Of a stretch of DNA of 64,000 nt, positions 1 to 11,147 are shown one piece after another; position 1 is the stretch's first letter, and every line of letters begins with the position of its first letter. Below the pieces are notes generated by a model. The model had not been told where the DNA came from. It made no database searches and saw only the letters and a program-made list of their open reading frames with translations. A program made the translations under genes and the position numbers. The DNA lies in contig WNYE01000027.1 in assembly GCA_021396245.1 (NCBI GenBank), forward strand, positions 1-64,000, read 5' to 3'. This stretch comes from Sporothrix humicola. Its lineage: Eukaryota > Ascomycota > Sordariomycetes > Ophiostomatales > Ophiostomataceae.

Positions 1-132
1 AAGGCCGCCTTCCCCAACATTACCGTCCAGAGCTTTGAGGACCTGGTGAAGCTCGGCGGCGAGAACCCCGTCGACCCAGTCCCCCCCCCCCCCCCGGACC
101 AGACGATGATGGATTCGGAAAAGTACACTTGA
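1..132 (+). pseudogene. Truncated 3' tail resembling long-chain acyl-CoA ligase
   Basis: The reading frame enters from the left edge and ends in TGA at 130-132. Its visible residues (AAFPNITVQSFEDL, then a VKLGGENPVDPVPP stretch) resemble the segment of fungal long-chain fatty-acid-CoA ligases just before the AMP-binding YTSGST motif. Here the frame runs into 15 consecutive C (81-95), then 12 unrelated residues and a stop, so the AMP-binding motif and whole C-terminal catalytic part are missing. Neither of the other two frames after the C run resumes ligase-like sequence, so a simple slippage error does not explain the loss. I infer a truncated or decayed copy. It could instead be the true end of an unrelated protein, since only 43 codons are visible. 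Confidence 0.4.
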
Positions 133-1018
133 TGTTCAAATTTTGCGCCTCGCCGGTTCCGCCATGGTTGAGAGGGCTTCTTGATGAATCAAGAGCAGAA
201 GAGGCAGCAGTGGAACGAAGGCGGACTGCCTTCCCCCCCATCGGCCTCTTTTTGTGTTTTGCCATTGTCGGGCGTCAGTCTTAGCAAAAGAGACTTCGGT
301 TTCTGCGCATGCTGTGGTTGATTTTCCTCGCAATGGTTTAAACACATATATAAATCAGTGGTTTGATGATAGATACATGGTGCTAAAAATCCACATGGGA
401 GTAGATATTAACACCGAGTGGTCAAGGCTCTGGCTTACATAAGTATTCGGTTCTGCACCATGCTGCCTGATGCCCCACATTGGCGAAAGCAACATATTTA
501 GTACTCCATACTGCGTAATACTCCCATATTTAACGTTGATACGTCGGAATATGGTTTAAACGCGGGGGCGAGATGACCTGTGCCCAGCACACGTCACTTC
601 TTCTCGACCCTCAAGTAGTTATCGAATTCAATCACCACATTTTCCCCGTCAGGCTTCCATTGCTTTAATCGCCCACCATAACTACTTATAAATGCCTTAC
701 GGCGAGCAGTAGAATCTCAAACAACGATATTTTTTATTTCCTGCCCTCCTCCTACTTCTTATTTTCACGCCTACGACTTTGATTGCTCCATTTGCGACGC
801 GACAATCACCGTTGTTCATACCATTATTTGACCACTCCCATCTGATCAAACCCCCTCTCCCCGCGGCCAACAACTTTTCAGTAAACAGAGTTGGCAAAAT
901 TACCCTCGCCACAGGCACACACATCTTATAATCTGGGATCCATATTATATCTGCATCTTGGCATCCAACACGGCGTCGTGTACCGTGGCCGTCGCCCAGA
1001 ATCCAGAGTTTGGGAATC
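133..1018. other. Intergenic region upstream of ATG4
   Basis: No convincing gene is seen. The right half, from about 560, is the probable promoter and leader of ATG4, with pyrimidine-rich patches near 740-870. A TACTGCGTAATACT word at 509-522 belongs to the dispersed motif set described in the findings. Confidence 0.5.
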
Positions 1019-2658
1019 ATGGACGCTGCTGTCGCTGGGGCTACCGACCTTGGTCGATATGGTCGTCGCATTGTTAGATTGCTATGGGATCCAGAGCCAA
1101 AGAATGATACCGCTGCAGACCAACCAGTCTGGTGCCTTGGCCGATCTTACAAACTCGAAACTGACAAGATTGGAAACAAAGCAGCTCGGGGAGCAGTTCC
1201 TCCAAATTCAACACCAACTAGTCTCTCTATAGCCCCAGAAACTCCGACGCAGCGATCAACAACATCAGCCATAGATACCCCACCCGAATCTACCTCAAGC
1301 AGTTTCGGCTCATCACTCGCATATGACGATGAAGAAGAGACAGAGCACGGGGGCTGGCCGGCCGCATTTTTGGACGATTTCGAATCGCGGTTGTGGATGA
1401 CATACCGCTCTGGCTTTGAAGTCATTGAACGTTCGACAGACCCAAAAGCATCAGCAGCTCTGTCGTTCGCAATGAAGCTAAAAAGCCTCGGTGACCAAAC
1501 TGGATTCTCGTCTGATAGTGGATGGGGCTGTATGATTCGGTCGGGCCAAAGTTTACTGGCCAACTCCCTTCTAATGTGGAAGCTTGGGCGTGGTGAGTCT
1601 TGTTCATGAGACGTTTCTTGGAGACACACAAGCTCATATATCTATTGATGCTAACGTTATGTGATTATTTGTTAGATTGGCGATTGGGCGATGGGGGCGC
1701 CACAGAGCGCGAGATCATCTCCATGTTTGCGGACGATCCCCGAGCTCCCTTTTCGATCCATAAATTTGTAGGTCATGGTTCCGTGGCATGTGGAAAGTAT
1801 CCCGGCGAATGGTTTGGTCCTTCAGCTACGGCACGTTGTATCCAGTAAGTTCTTTTCTGTTCAACTTCCTGGCTTTGCCGTTACAAATATTTTTCTTTTC
1901 TTTTCTTTTCTTTCATTTACACAAACCCAACAGTTGCTAACTGTATATGAACAGGGCATTATCGAATTCTCATTCGGAGTCTCTTCGAGTATACACAACA
2001 GGGGACTTTCCCGACGTCTATGAAGACAGCTTCCTGAAAATTGCAAGGTCCGGGCCTGGCCATACTTTCCACCCGACCTTGATCTTGGTGGGGACAAGGC
2101 TGGGAGTAGATAAAACTAATACAGTGTACTGGGAGGCACTTACATCTGCCCTCCAGATGCCCCAGTCTGTAGGGATAGCAGGGTAAGGTGGCACCCAAGC
2201 AAAAGTTGACCAGGCTGTAAATTGTGCTGTATTCGACTAACACGATTTGTACCAGGGGTCGTCCGTCTTCTTCTCACTATTTTGTTGGGTCACAGCGGTC
2301 TAATGACGACCAGGGTTCATACCTCTTTTACTTAGACCCGCACCATACGAGAGCCGCTCTTACATACCACGAGAACCCGATGGATTATTCCCAAGAAGAG
2401 ATTGCCTCCTATCACACGAAACGACTCCGTCGACTTCATATCCGAGAGATGGACCCTAGTATGCTGATAGGGTTTCTAATCATGGATGAAGACGACTGGG
2501 ATAGCTGGAAGAGCTCGATTAAGCATGTCCAAGGCAGAGCTATCGTCACTGTATCCAGCCACGATCCAGCGGGTGGCCTGGCCTTTGGCCGGGAGGGTGC
2601 AATCGATGAAGTTGAAACTCTGAGCGACGATGACGCGGACACTGTTTTGGCATCATGA
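1019..2658 (+). CDS. ATG4: Autophagy cysteine protease Atg4
   Basis: Exons are 1019-1592, 1676-1844, 1955-2182 and 2256-2658, giving 457 residues, a usual length for filamentous-fungal Atg4. Atg4 cleaves the C-terminus of the ubiquitin-like protein Atg8 to expose its glycine and later frees Atg8 from phosphatidylethanolamine on autophagosome membranes. Visible family motifs are DSGWGCMIRSGQS with the nucleophile Cys at about residue 171, the FADDPRAPFSIHKFV and GKYPGEWFGPSATARCIQ blocks, SVGIAGGRPSSSHYFVG, and YLDPHHTR carrying the catalytic Asp and His. The three introns have GTGAGT, GTAAGT and GTAAGG donors and restore frame exactly. The start at 1019 is the first in-frame ATG and has a good context (ATCATGG). 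Intron 2 carries a TTTTC repeat. The C-terminus is acidic. The family assignment is near certain. Confidence 0.96.
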
Positions 2659-3025
2659 GAGCGGGGTCTGTCTGGTAAGACTTAAGAGTCGACCGCGGGA
2701 TTTAGTCAAACTGTTCGTATTATAATTCAATGTTGGGATGATACCATCCCTCTATGTTCCGCGCCCACAAAAAAGTCAAACTTTCGGCCTGCTTTACTTC
2801 ACCGTGCTATCTGATGATTACCGGGATCAATACCACTACTAAGAAAAGGCGTATTAGTTTCGTGGTACTAGGGTTAACCAGCGATATCTTAAAAAAAGGT
2901 ACGCCGGGCCCCAACCTATACCCCCTGTCAAAGAATCCACGATCTCCGGTTGCTGAATCTATGTGTGATGCTGTCTATGTTCTACCACGTTTGACAACTA
3001 ATTAAACTTCCTGCAAGTTGCAGCT
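2659..3025. other. Convergent intergenic region ATG4/LRO1
   Basis: About 370 bp lie between two stop codons on opposite strands. Nothing beyond presumed 3' untranslated sequence is recognised. Confidence 0.4.
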
Positions 3026-5112
3026 TCATTCTTCGAAAATTTTAACCTTAGCAGCGTATTCACGTATCCTGCTTACAATACGTTCCTCTATAGCCTCCCC
3101 GTGTCCAGCTGCCACTTTCAAAATCAGTTCGTTGAGCATTTGTCTTCCCAAGATATCAACGTGGTCGGCTGTGTTAGGACCCCCTCTGGGGTTAAACCTC
3201 TCCGGTTCGTGTGGCATTTCGACCACGGTGATTTTTGCGCCTGCGGGGTTGTATCGCCGGAGTTTCCAGCCCTGATTGCACATGTAGCCGGTACTTAAAA
3301 GATTGACAGTGCCGTCTCCCTCTCCCATAACAACGCCGTGATCGATCATCTCCCCCTGTGTAAGTGTGGTGTCTATGGTAATGTTCAGTTTTGTCGAGGA
3401 AATAGGATCCGGTGCCCGATAATAATATGAGCGCTCTGTTGGCTTTCCAACGCCATAAAAACAGTAAATTTTCAGACTCGGAGCTAAAGGAAGGCGTGTT
3501 TCGAGAGGGTTGATCCATTTTCGCGGGTCTTGCTCATTCTTGTCGACCTCGGCCGAAGTTTTGGCAACCCCATGAGAATAGCTGGACTGAACCTGTTCGC
3601 GATACCACTTCTGGGAGGTATTGAAAAGGTAGTCCAAAGCACCACTGACAGTCAAATTGTGCAACGGCGCAGTCCAATTATCGCCTTTTCGGAAATTCAA
3701 TAGCGCTCCAAAACTCTGCTCCTGTCCGGGGATATCGTCGGGTGCGCCATCTTCAATACTGCCCCAAACGGCGTCACCGCCTATAGGGAGCATTGAAGAG
3801 AGGCCGGGCATGGCACGGAATATTTCAGCCCGCTCTTCTTTGCTAAGGAATTTCTCGAGGCCATAGACTGCAAACGAGTTCAGCTGGGCGGTATCGCGCA
3901 TCTCACCTGACAGAACCGCAGTCAGGTCTTTGACAGCGCCCAACATGCAACCGCTCACATTGATCCATGAATCAACATACGTTTCAACCCATCCATCACC
4001 ACCTCGGCCTCCAAGTGGCGATGCAACCCAATGGAAAAAGTAGAACAAAACCTGGCTACCCATGCTGTGTGATACCAGAACGACCTTGCGGTCCGATGTC
4101 ATGGCGGCCATTTCGATGTACATTTTCAGCCGAGTAAAGTACTGGTCCCTTACTTCGAGGTTGGCATACGAAAGGCGCCAGTCGTACGCCGCCGTAAACG
4201 AATTGGTCGGGTCGTAACCCAGGGACGCAAGATTCTCGAAAATCTTGTTCCAGATCCAATACCCGGTAATGAAAAAGTCGGTGGCGTCGAAGCCTTGTGC
4301 TGCGCGCATTCTGTAGCCTGGTGGATCAAGGCCCGTCTTCTCGTCCAACATGATGTGCCTCTTCCAGTTCTCCTTGTCCAAGACAAGAGCTCGCATCATG
4401 CTCCAGCTGCCCCAGAGTCGCTTTCTGAAGTACTGCCGTGACGCATTGGCGGTCCCCCAAGATTCCAGGCCGGTTGAGATAACTCCGGGTATCATGATAA
4501 CTGAGTGGTTGACGCCTAATCCTTCCGCTTTGACTTTCAAGCCAACTGAGAATGCGTCGGAACTGTCAAGAAGGTCGCGCTCTCCGTTCTGTCGTTAAAG
4601 TCGAAACGGCAAGTGTCAGCAAATTGCGCGCTTGAGAAGAAAAATAGCAAATTGCCACGATCGCAAGGCTGGGCTTGGCCTGTGGCCTGAAATGGGGTGG
4701 GAAAGCAATTTCAACGGGCACTCACCATCAGGTCGCGCATATCCGACACAAGGCCGGCAGGAAGCACGTCGAAAAGGCTGTCCATGGTAAGATCACCGAT
4801 CTCTGGGAAGTCTATGAGGTCGTTGCTCTTGGCAAAGAAGCCAGCAGCAACAAGTCCAAACAAACTTCCAAGAAGAAAGACAAACGTATGGCGCCGCTTT
4901 TTGCCTTTTCCGGAAACTCGGGATGCAGGGTGTGTACGTTTTTTATCCGATGGGTCGGCGGACCAGCCATGCTCGTTTGCATCAACAATCCTGGCCACCG
5001 GGCTAGGCAAAGAGGCCATGCTGGAGTCGACCTTGACCCTATCTTTGTTCGCGTCGTCTTGCCGTTCATTATGCGGACCTTTAGGCCCGCGCCTCCTCAT
5101 TTGGCTATCCAT
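3026..5112 (-). CDS. LRO1: Phospholipid:diacylglycerol acyltransferase (LCAT family, Lro1-like)
   Basis: Two exons, complement(3026-4588, 4726-5112), give 649 residues. The enzyme moves an acyl chain from phospholipid to diacylglycerol, making triacylglycerol in the ER. A basic N-terminal region (GKGKKRRH) precedes one transmembrane segment (FVFLLGSLFGLVAAGFFA, about residues 80-97), so the catalytic part should lie in the ER lumen. Catalytic signatures are GVISTGLESWG, the lipase-like serine motif SHSMGSQV (Ser about 304), EGDGTVNLLSTGYMC and DHVDILGR with the likely His. The intron has a GTGAGT donor at 4725 and is phase 0. The ATG at 5112 (GGCCATGG) gives an N-terminus like other Lro1 proteins. 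Further in-frame ATGs lie upstream, but the added sequence is not protein-like. Its neighbour ATG4 is transcribed convergently. Confidence 0.95.
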
Positions 5113-6259
5113 GGCCTTGAAGCTGGCGGCGGTTGGGGGTGTTGTCTCGAGTTGACCTGGCAGGAAAGCCGGAAGGGCGAGCCCGGAGAGACCAGGTCGA
5201 AAGGGCAGGTTGTGAAGGTACGTTGTTTTATATTGTTCCGGCGGGTGTAAAGAGAGGAGGTCTTGCAGTGCCGGTGCGGCGCAGGCCATCGAATACTTGT
5301 TTGTCACCGGCCTGTTGCAACTTTTCTGTTCTTCGCTGTGGCCCAGCATAAGTTTTGGCAAGGTGCAATGACGGAGGTTGCACCGGCATACCCGTGCATG
5401 GGCCTGGATAATGTTTAGTAGAGTTACTAGTGCCCGTTTGCCACTGGCTGAGGTACACTAACGCTGTCAAGAACTTAGGTATGTCTGGCACAGCATCAGA
5501 GTTTCTTTCGTTTTCTCTTTGAAAACAGAGCCCCACTGTTTGCATGTGAAAATGACTAGCAGTCTGTTTTAAGATTTACGTTGTGAGATACATTTAAAGC
5601 ACACTCTGTAGCGTACACACACACATATCTAAGTGTTATTAAACGGGCTTATGTGTATTGGAAACACGGCTGGCGTCGTTGAAAAAAGTTTTTAAAGTTG
5701 AATACAGCTATTATACTACGGTGTACAGAGTAATTAATATATTCCTATTTAATGATTGACCCCTGCTACTGCAATACACGCCGTATCCGTAGTAAGATAC
5801 GATGAAGCTGTCCGAAATAATACGATGACAGGTTGGGGAGTTGCTTAAGCAGATTAGCGCAGCCGCGGCCCAAGCGGCGCCTAATAATTGGACACTCTAA
5901 TTAGCGTGTCAGTACCAAATAAATTCCGAACAGCTTTAAGCCGCCTTTTCTACTGGGTGTTTCTAATTGCTCAGACTTTGGGACTACAGGGATAAATCCT
6001 CAGCTTCCAACAATCCGAACAACCACCTGGTATTCTCTATGCTTATGGGCGCAGGGTTATCTGGCAGCCAGTAAAGCGTTAAAAAAAGCTTGCCGCCAGT
6101 TGTGACCTACTCACATATGCTGGCACTTTCCATATTGGACCCGCGTTGTCCAGTCGGCACTTGTTGCCCAGAACAAACCCTGCAAATCGCCGAGCTCGCG
6201 CTCCTCTCCGCCAACGGACCGTACCTTCCTTCGCACGGTTGCATATAGTCTTGTGACAG
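5113..6259. other. Divergent intergenic region LRO1/NAA30
   Basis: About 1.1 kb of promoter region between divergent genes, AT-rich in its centre (5560-5960) with a short AC run near 5617. A GTAAGATAC word is at 5792-5800. No gene is recognised. Confidence 0.4.
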
Positions 6260-6929
6260 ATGGCAACATTGCTCCCCACCCCGGCTTTGGGAGCAGAGCC
6301 CAAGGCACTGCGATATATCCGCTACGAGCACCAACTAGAGCAAGAGTACTTGCCTTCCATCCGAGCCCTCATATCTAGGGACCTCAGTGAACCGTACAGC
6401 ATATATGTGTACCGTTATTTCCTATATCAATGGAGCCATCTGTGTTTCATGGTAGTGCAGCACCCATCTTCCGTTGCCAGTTTCGGGCAGGCCACCGCAT
6501 GTGCCCTTGTATTTCTGCAGCTAACTCTCCTCAACACTGAATTAGGCTCTGGACCCGATCGACTCTTCTCTTGTCGGTGTCGTGATCTGCAAGTTGGAAC
6601 CACACGCGACGAACGGTCCACCCACGCGGCGAGGTTACATTGCCATGCTAGCCGTTTCCGCAGCACACCGAGGCCATGGAGTGGCTACATCTCTTGTTAG
6701 AATAGCCATCGAAGCCATGGCAGAACGAGATGCAGACGAAGTGGTGCTCGAAACGGAGGAGTCTAACACGCCTGCCATCCGTCTATATGAGAGGCTCGGC
6801 TTTTTTCGCTCAAAGAAGCTCCATCGATATTATCTCAACGGCAACAGCGCTTATCGTCTGGTGCTTCCATTGCGGCCTATTGATCCAGACTCTGCCTTGG
6901 ATCAGGCTCTGGGAGACGAGGACAGATAG
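6260..6929 (+). CDS. NAA30: N-alpha-acetyltransferase catalytic subunit (NatC, Naa30/Mak3)
   Basis: Two exons, 6260-6451 and 6546-6929, give 191 residues. Naa30 acetylates N-terminal Met followed by a hydrophobic residue on nascent chains at the ribosome, as the catalytic subunit of NatC. The GNAT fold is clear. LSEPYSIYVYRYFLYQWSHLCFM is the family N-terminal substrate-binding segment, RRGYIAMLAVSAAHRGHGVATSLV contains the acetyl-CoA binding R-G-x-G-x-A type loop, and LETEESNTPAIRLYERLGF followed by RYYLNGNSAYRL is the Mak3 C-terminal block. The intron begins GTAGTG at 6452, ends TTAG at 6545 and is phase 0, joining CFM to ALDPIDSSLVGVVICKLE. The start is the first ATG of the frame. Confidence 0.93.
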
Positions 6930-7162
6930 CGTATCTGCAGTGCATTTAGCCTTGTGGCAGGCAAACTCACCCGCGGCGCCTACATCATCCCCCCCTGAGT
7001 GTGGGAAAGGGGGCAATGAACAACATTTTTAATGCTGCGGGTTGATATATATTCCATAGGCGACGCTGTTGTCTGCCCTGTGAGTTTTCGGTTTCATGAT
7101 GTGATTTTTTCTATTGTATCTTCATATTTACGAGTAAATAAGCCGGTGCGATATACCTCGCT

Positions 7163-8508
7163 TTAACGGTCTCCCTTGACTTCCCACAGACAGAGGAGCT
7201 TGTCATAGAAACTTGTGGAGACACACAACAAGGACCCTTGTTGTTGGAAATCGCTGCCGTAGTTCATGCTTTTGTGCTCCTCGAACCGGGCTGCAGTTTT
7301 TATTTCGCAGGCACCGGATGAAATGTAGCAGATATCAATAACCCGCGCTCCTGCGTGCATGCACGATGCCAACACGCGTATGTTCCATTGCTGTCCATTG
7401 GAGGTGTGAGATACCAGCTTCAGTCTCCAGACGCCACCACCTAGGTTTTTTTCCGCGATACGTGTGACCTGTCGGCGGCCGGAAAGTTCACCCGGGTCGG
7501 AAATCGAAAACACACGAATGTGGTCATCATAGCTTCCCGTTATGACAATCCGGCCACCGTCCGTGCCTTTGGCAGTTGTGGGTAGAATCGCTGTCACGCC
7601 AGCATTGTGGTCAGCCAGCTTGCACGTACCAGACAGTGGGTTGAACTGGACATCAGTGCCGTTTACCGGTGATGCACCCAGAGCACAGGATGTGTATTTC
7701 AGAAGAGAATTGTCACTCCCAGAGTACAGCGTGGTCGGGACGCTATTTCCCCCCGCACTTCCTTCAGCATATCCCTCTTCGTCAGTTTCGTCGCCGGCAT
7801 GCGATATGGGTACCTCCATCGATGTGGTCGGGGAGAACGCAATCGTCCACGTTTCCAGGTCGTGTGTTAGGACTGTGGTCCTGGAGACGACGGTTGTTGA
7901 TTGTACCTCGCTGGTGGCCATCACATAGACATGCCCTGATGATGTAGAAACGGCAATAATATCGGGTATGCTGGGGTGCCATGCACACGAGAGGAACAAT
8001 ATGTCCTCTCCAACACCACTGACCCTAGCCGTGCCGATGCTCTGTAGGGTGCTAGTCGAGGTGCTGGCAGGAAGAAGGCGGAAGATGGAAAGAGATGCAG
8101 TGCTGGACGCTACAGCGAAGATGTCCTTCCTGCCTTCGGTCGGCTGAAAGTGCAGGTCCAGGATCGCCGATGGCTGAGGGATGCTTTCTATTCGGCAACT
8201 GTTTGTGCGACAGGCAGGTGTTTAAACATTCATGTGACCCTCCTGCGTCAGTGACTATAGCTATGGGACATAGGCCTCTCGGTGGGAGGGGAGTTGCATT
8301 CTTACACGGTAGTACCCTCTAGTCTAAAGACAACGATGCTGCCATGGCGGCTCTGGGGCCGCGACCGGTCGCCCTCGGTATGGTGCTCGTCCTGAACAAG
8401 GCTGTATGTGCCGACACAAAAGTAACTGGGATGTTCTGGGCAAAATTCTATGCAGCTTGGTGGGAGGTCCAGCGTGAGTGAGTGGATAGGGGCTATGGGA
8501 GAATCCAT
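7163..8508 (-). CDS. DPH7: Diphthine methyl ester hydrolase, WD40 protein Dph7
   Basis: Exons complement(7163-8183, 8306-8508) give 407 residues. Dph7 removes the methyl ester from the methylated diphthine intermediate on elongation factor 2, allowing the final amidation to diphthamide. The N-terminus has the family pattern LPPSCIEFCPEHPSYFCVGTYSL. WD40-like blades follow, including SCAWHPSIPDIIAVSTSSGHV, TGSYDDHIRVF and GGGVWRLKL. The C-terminal signature FEEHKSMNYGSDFQQQ then STSFYDKLLCLW is highly characteristic of this family. The donor is GTAAGA at 8305. The acceptor ending at 8184 (GAAAG) was chosen over a nearby ATAG because only it keeps the frame, giving V-IPQPSAILDLHFQPTEG across the junction. 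The ATG at 8508 starts MDSPIAP. The 3' end lies 233 bp from the NAA30 stop. Confidence 0.92.
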
Positions 8509-10054
8509 GCTTGGACGTGGTTTGCTTGCGGGCTGTCTGTGATTTCGTATGCTTATTTGTGATGTGCAACCTGGCATTGGTTAAACAGTTGTAACTTCTA
8601 ACTTCGAAGTTCAATTTGTTGTCTTGATGGAGAGTAATAATGAGGTAAATGTGGGGCCGGATTTATCTTTAGGCCCAGTCCAATATTAGGGTCTGCTTTG
8701 GCTGGTGGTTTTAGCTTTCATGTTGAAAATCGAACTGGTAAGTACGTCGTAGTATGGGCATAATAGTGTGTGGGAGGTGAACAGACACATTAATGGGTTG
8801 AGAGGGGTGGGGTGAGGAAATGGTAGTGTGTGTGCCGGTGTGTTGATGTACGTGGGCTCGGTGGGATGATATATGAATGGTGTGGGTATGATATGAAGAG
8901 GCGGGCGTTAAAGGAAAGGAGTGTGGTTGGACATGATATCCTTGTTTTTGTTCCCCCTTTGCTTCGTTTTTCTGTGTGGGAGGTCGAGAACGTTGAAACA
9001 TAGAGTGTGAAAAGTAGGGGTGAAAAGGTAATTTTTGTCGTCACGGTAAATAAAACAAAAACAAAATGACATATTTTTTAGGTCTGCAGAGAAAATTATA
9101 ATAAATAAACAATAAAAAACAATAAAATAATAAGGCCTAAAAATATATATCAAAACAAACAACGTTCTTTCCCAGCAGAGAACATACACAAAAACCGGAA
9201 ACTGCGAAGTAAAACACGCGGGGAAAGAGTGTTTTGGAAAACACGGATAAAAGAGAGAGAAGATGTTATGCACGAAAGGCTTATGGCGGGTAACTCATAA
9301 TTTTAGCTCGTTTAGGTAGCCAAAAGGATGTAAAAGCAGTGGCAAAAAGGCAGTATTAAGAAGGCAGTGACGATAACAGGGCATAAAAGCAACGACGCGG
9401 CTATGACTGTAAATAATGCATTGATCGACGAAGACCAAAAGAAAAGAGAATGTATTATTTGATATGATGCAAAGGTAGAAAAAAAAACGTCCCAGACCAC
9501 CAGCCGCTTACCAAAGCGGCGCGCGGTGTACTCCGTAGTTTCATGGCACCGCCCTCGTGGCGTGGGAGATTGAGTGTTCGCAATAGAAGAAAAGAGAGAG
9601 AAAGAAAAAAAAAACACAAGAAAATAGAGAGAGGAAAAGAAGAAAACGAAAACGAAAACGAAAGCGAAAAAAAGAAAAAGAAAGCGAAAGAAAGAAGCCA
9701 AAGTAACGACTTGACTCAAAAAAAAAAAAAAGCAAGACAACGAACCGCAAGGACCGGATAAAGGAGGGGATAAGAGATTTAATTGGCACCGCAGCTACTC
9801 TTCATCCCCACACCCCAAAAACAAAATAAACAAAAAACAAGATACAACCCCCCCCAAAAACACACTTATCGACAGGGTCGACAAGATAAACAAAATGCCC
9901 GACCCTGGATCCGACTCCGGATCCGACTCTGACTTCTACGGTGCGTTCAATGGCATAAGAAGATACCGAGCATGGACAACAATTAAACAACAATACGAAA
10001 TCGGGCAATTGTCACTGATACCTACATGAAGGCCGACCGGAGGCCATTGCGACG
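8509..10054. other. Divergent intergenic region, low complexity
   Basis: About 1.5 kb between DPH7 and the DUF1917 gene. It contains T/G-rich sequence (8700-8930), an AT-rich block (9030-9180), a long purine tract dominated by GAAAA/GAAAG runs (9570-9735) and a C-rich patch (9846-9857). Apparent open frames on the minus strand come from the low stop-codon density of pyrimidine-rich DNA. TACGTCGTA (8743-8751) and TACTCCGTA (9529-9537) words are present. No gene is supported. Confidence 0.5.
9906..9930. repeat. 12-bp direct repeat (GGATCCGACTCY x2)
   Basis: Two adjacent copies of GGATCCGACTC plus one base lie just upstream of the DUF1917 gene. This is a minor local duplication with no known role. 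Confidence 0.4.
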
Positions 10055-11147
10055 ATGAAGCAAAGGGCCCGGCAACCACAATTGGACCCCATAACAACGA
10101 CGGAAGCGACGGGATCCCTTATTTCGACTGTAACAAAACTCGCTGACACAGAGCACCCGCTCCAAAACCCATTCGCAGGCGTTCCATATGCATGGCAGCT
10201 CGGCGAGAGCATAGAAGAGTTCATTGACCGCCTCCCACCCTCCACGACACAAGCAAGCGTACACACACCCTGTATATACATATGCAACCCACACATCCAA
10301 AGGAAGAAGAAGGCGGAGTCTACAAGCCAAGGAATCCCCGGCTGCGGGGACGAAGGGCCAGAGGCAGAAGACGGGGTGCATACCAACATATTCGTTGAGG
10401 GAGCGCGAGAGCGACTCGAACTCCTCTCCGGTTTTCTTCGTGGGTTAACAAGGCTGGACCTGCCACGGGCTGCCACATTGCGAGACGCCGAAGCCGCCAG
10501 ATCAGCCGCCGCCAGAGACATACTGGGACTCGCTGGCCACCTCGGCGTGACGTGTGGAAAAGTAAGGCTGCCTCAAGTGCTGTTACACGGACACGCTGGA
10601 AGACGAATTATCCGGGTGTGATTGCTACAGGCGGACGGAAACTGACCGTGGTTTAGTGGCTGCTCCATGTCCCCCCAAGACAGGTCGACGATGCGTGGAG
10701 GCGGGTGGCACGAGAGACATACCTGGGCACATTGGGGATCTCAGCCAAGATTGCGACCGAGAACCCAACGTATGATAACCGGGGCCGAACATTGCAAGGC
10801 GCCCGCATAATTTGTGTCTATACACCAGACTTCCGGGACGTTAACGATATTGGCCGTGTTCTGTTACGGCTTGAGACAATGGGGCTGGTCCGGCGCGAAA
10901 GAAGTGCACGTTTATACTACAAGTGCGGTGAGTATCAAGCCATTCACCTCAGTAAACACCCCGCCGCTACGAACGACAGTGTGACAATCGTGAGGCTGTG
11001 CCTGGTTGGTAACGACTGTGTTGCTAACAATGAGGATTGCGTCTCCCCACAAAAGACGCCTACACATACCTGGGCATCGGCGCTGTTAACCCATGGGGTC
11101 TGCGGGCATCCCTCTTTAGTTCAAGCGACATATTCTCTGGCCTATAA
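10055..11147 (+). CDS. DUF1917 family protein (C11orf68/Bles03-like)
   Basis: Three exons, 10055-10561, 10657-10927 and 11056-11147, give 289 residues. The assignment rests on the family pattern: LGESIEEFIDRLPPSTT, CIYICNPH, a helical middle, GVTCGKW, then VDDAWRRVARETYLGTLGIS, ARIICVYTPDFRDVNDIGRVLLRLETMGL, LYYKCDAYTYLGI and NPWGLRASLFSSSDI. This fold resembles the eukaryotic translation initiation factor 4E-like C11orf68 group, but the biochemical role in fungi is not known to me. Introns have GTAAGG and GTGAGT donors. The second is phase 1 and its removal recreates the conserved CDAYTYLGIGAVNPWG block, which supports the model strongly. The ATG at 10055 is the first after an in-frame stop at 10016. 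Residues 70-125 are less conserved and partly basic. Confidence 0.8.

Noticed and set aside
5113..5361. N-terminal extension of LRO1 upstream of the ATG at 5112
   Set aside because: The frame is open and includes upstream ATGs, but the added residues are unlike Lro1 N-termini and the 5112 ATG has the better context.
8711..9001. His/Thr-rich minus-strand frames near DPH7
   Set aside because: They arise from TGTG/GTGG-rich DNA and lack start context, splice logic or family match.
9312..9789. Phe/Leu-rich frames on the minus strand resembling membrane proteins
   Set aside because: They are translations of a poly-purine/poly-pyrimidine tract; apparent hydrophobicity comes from TTT/CTT codons.
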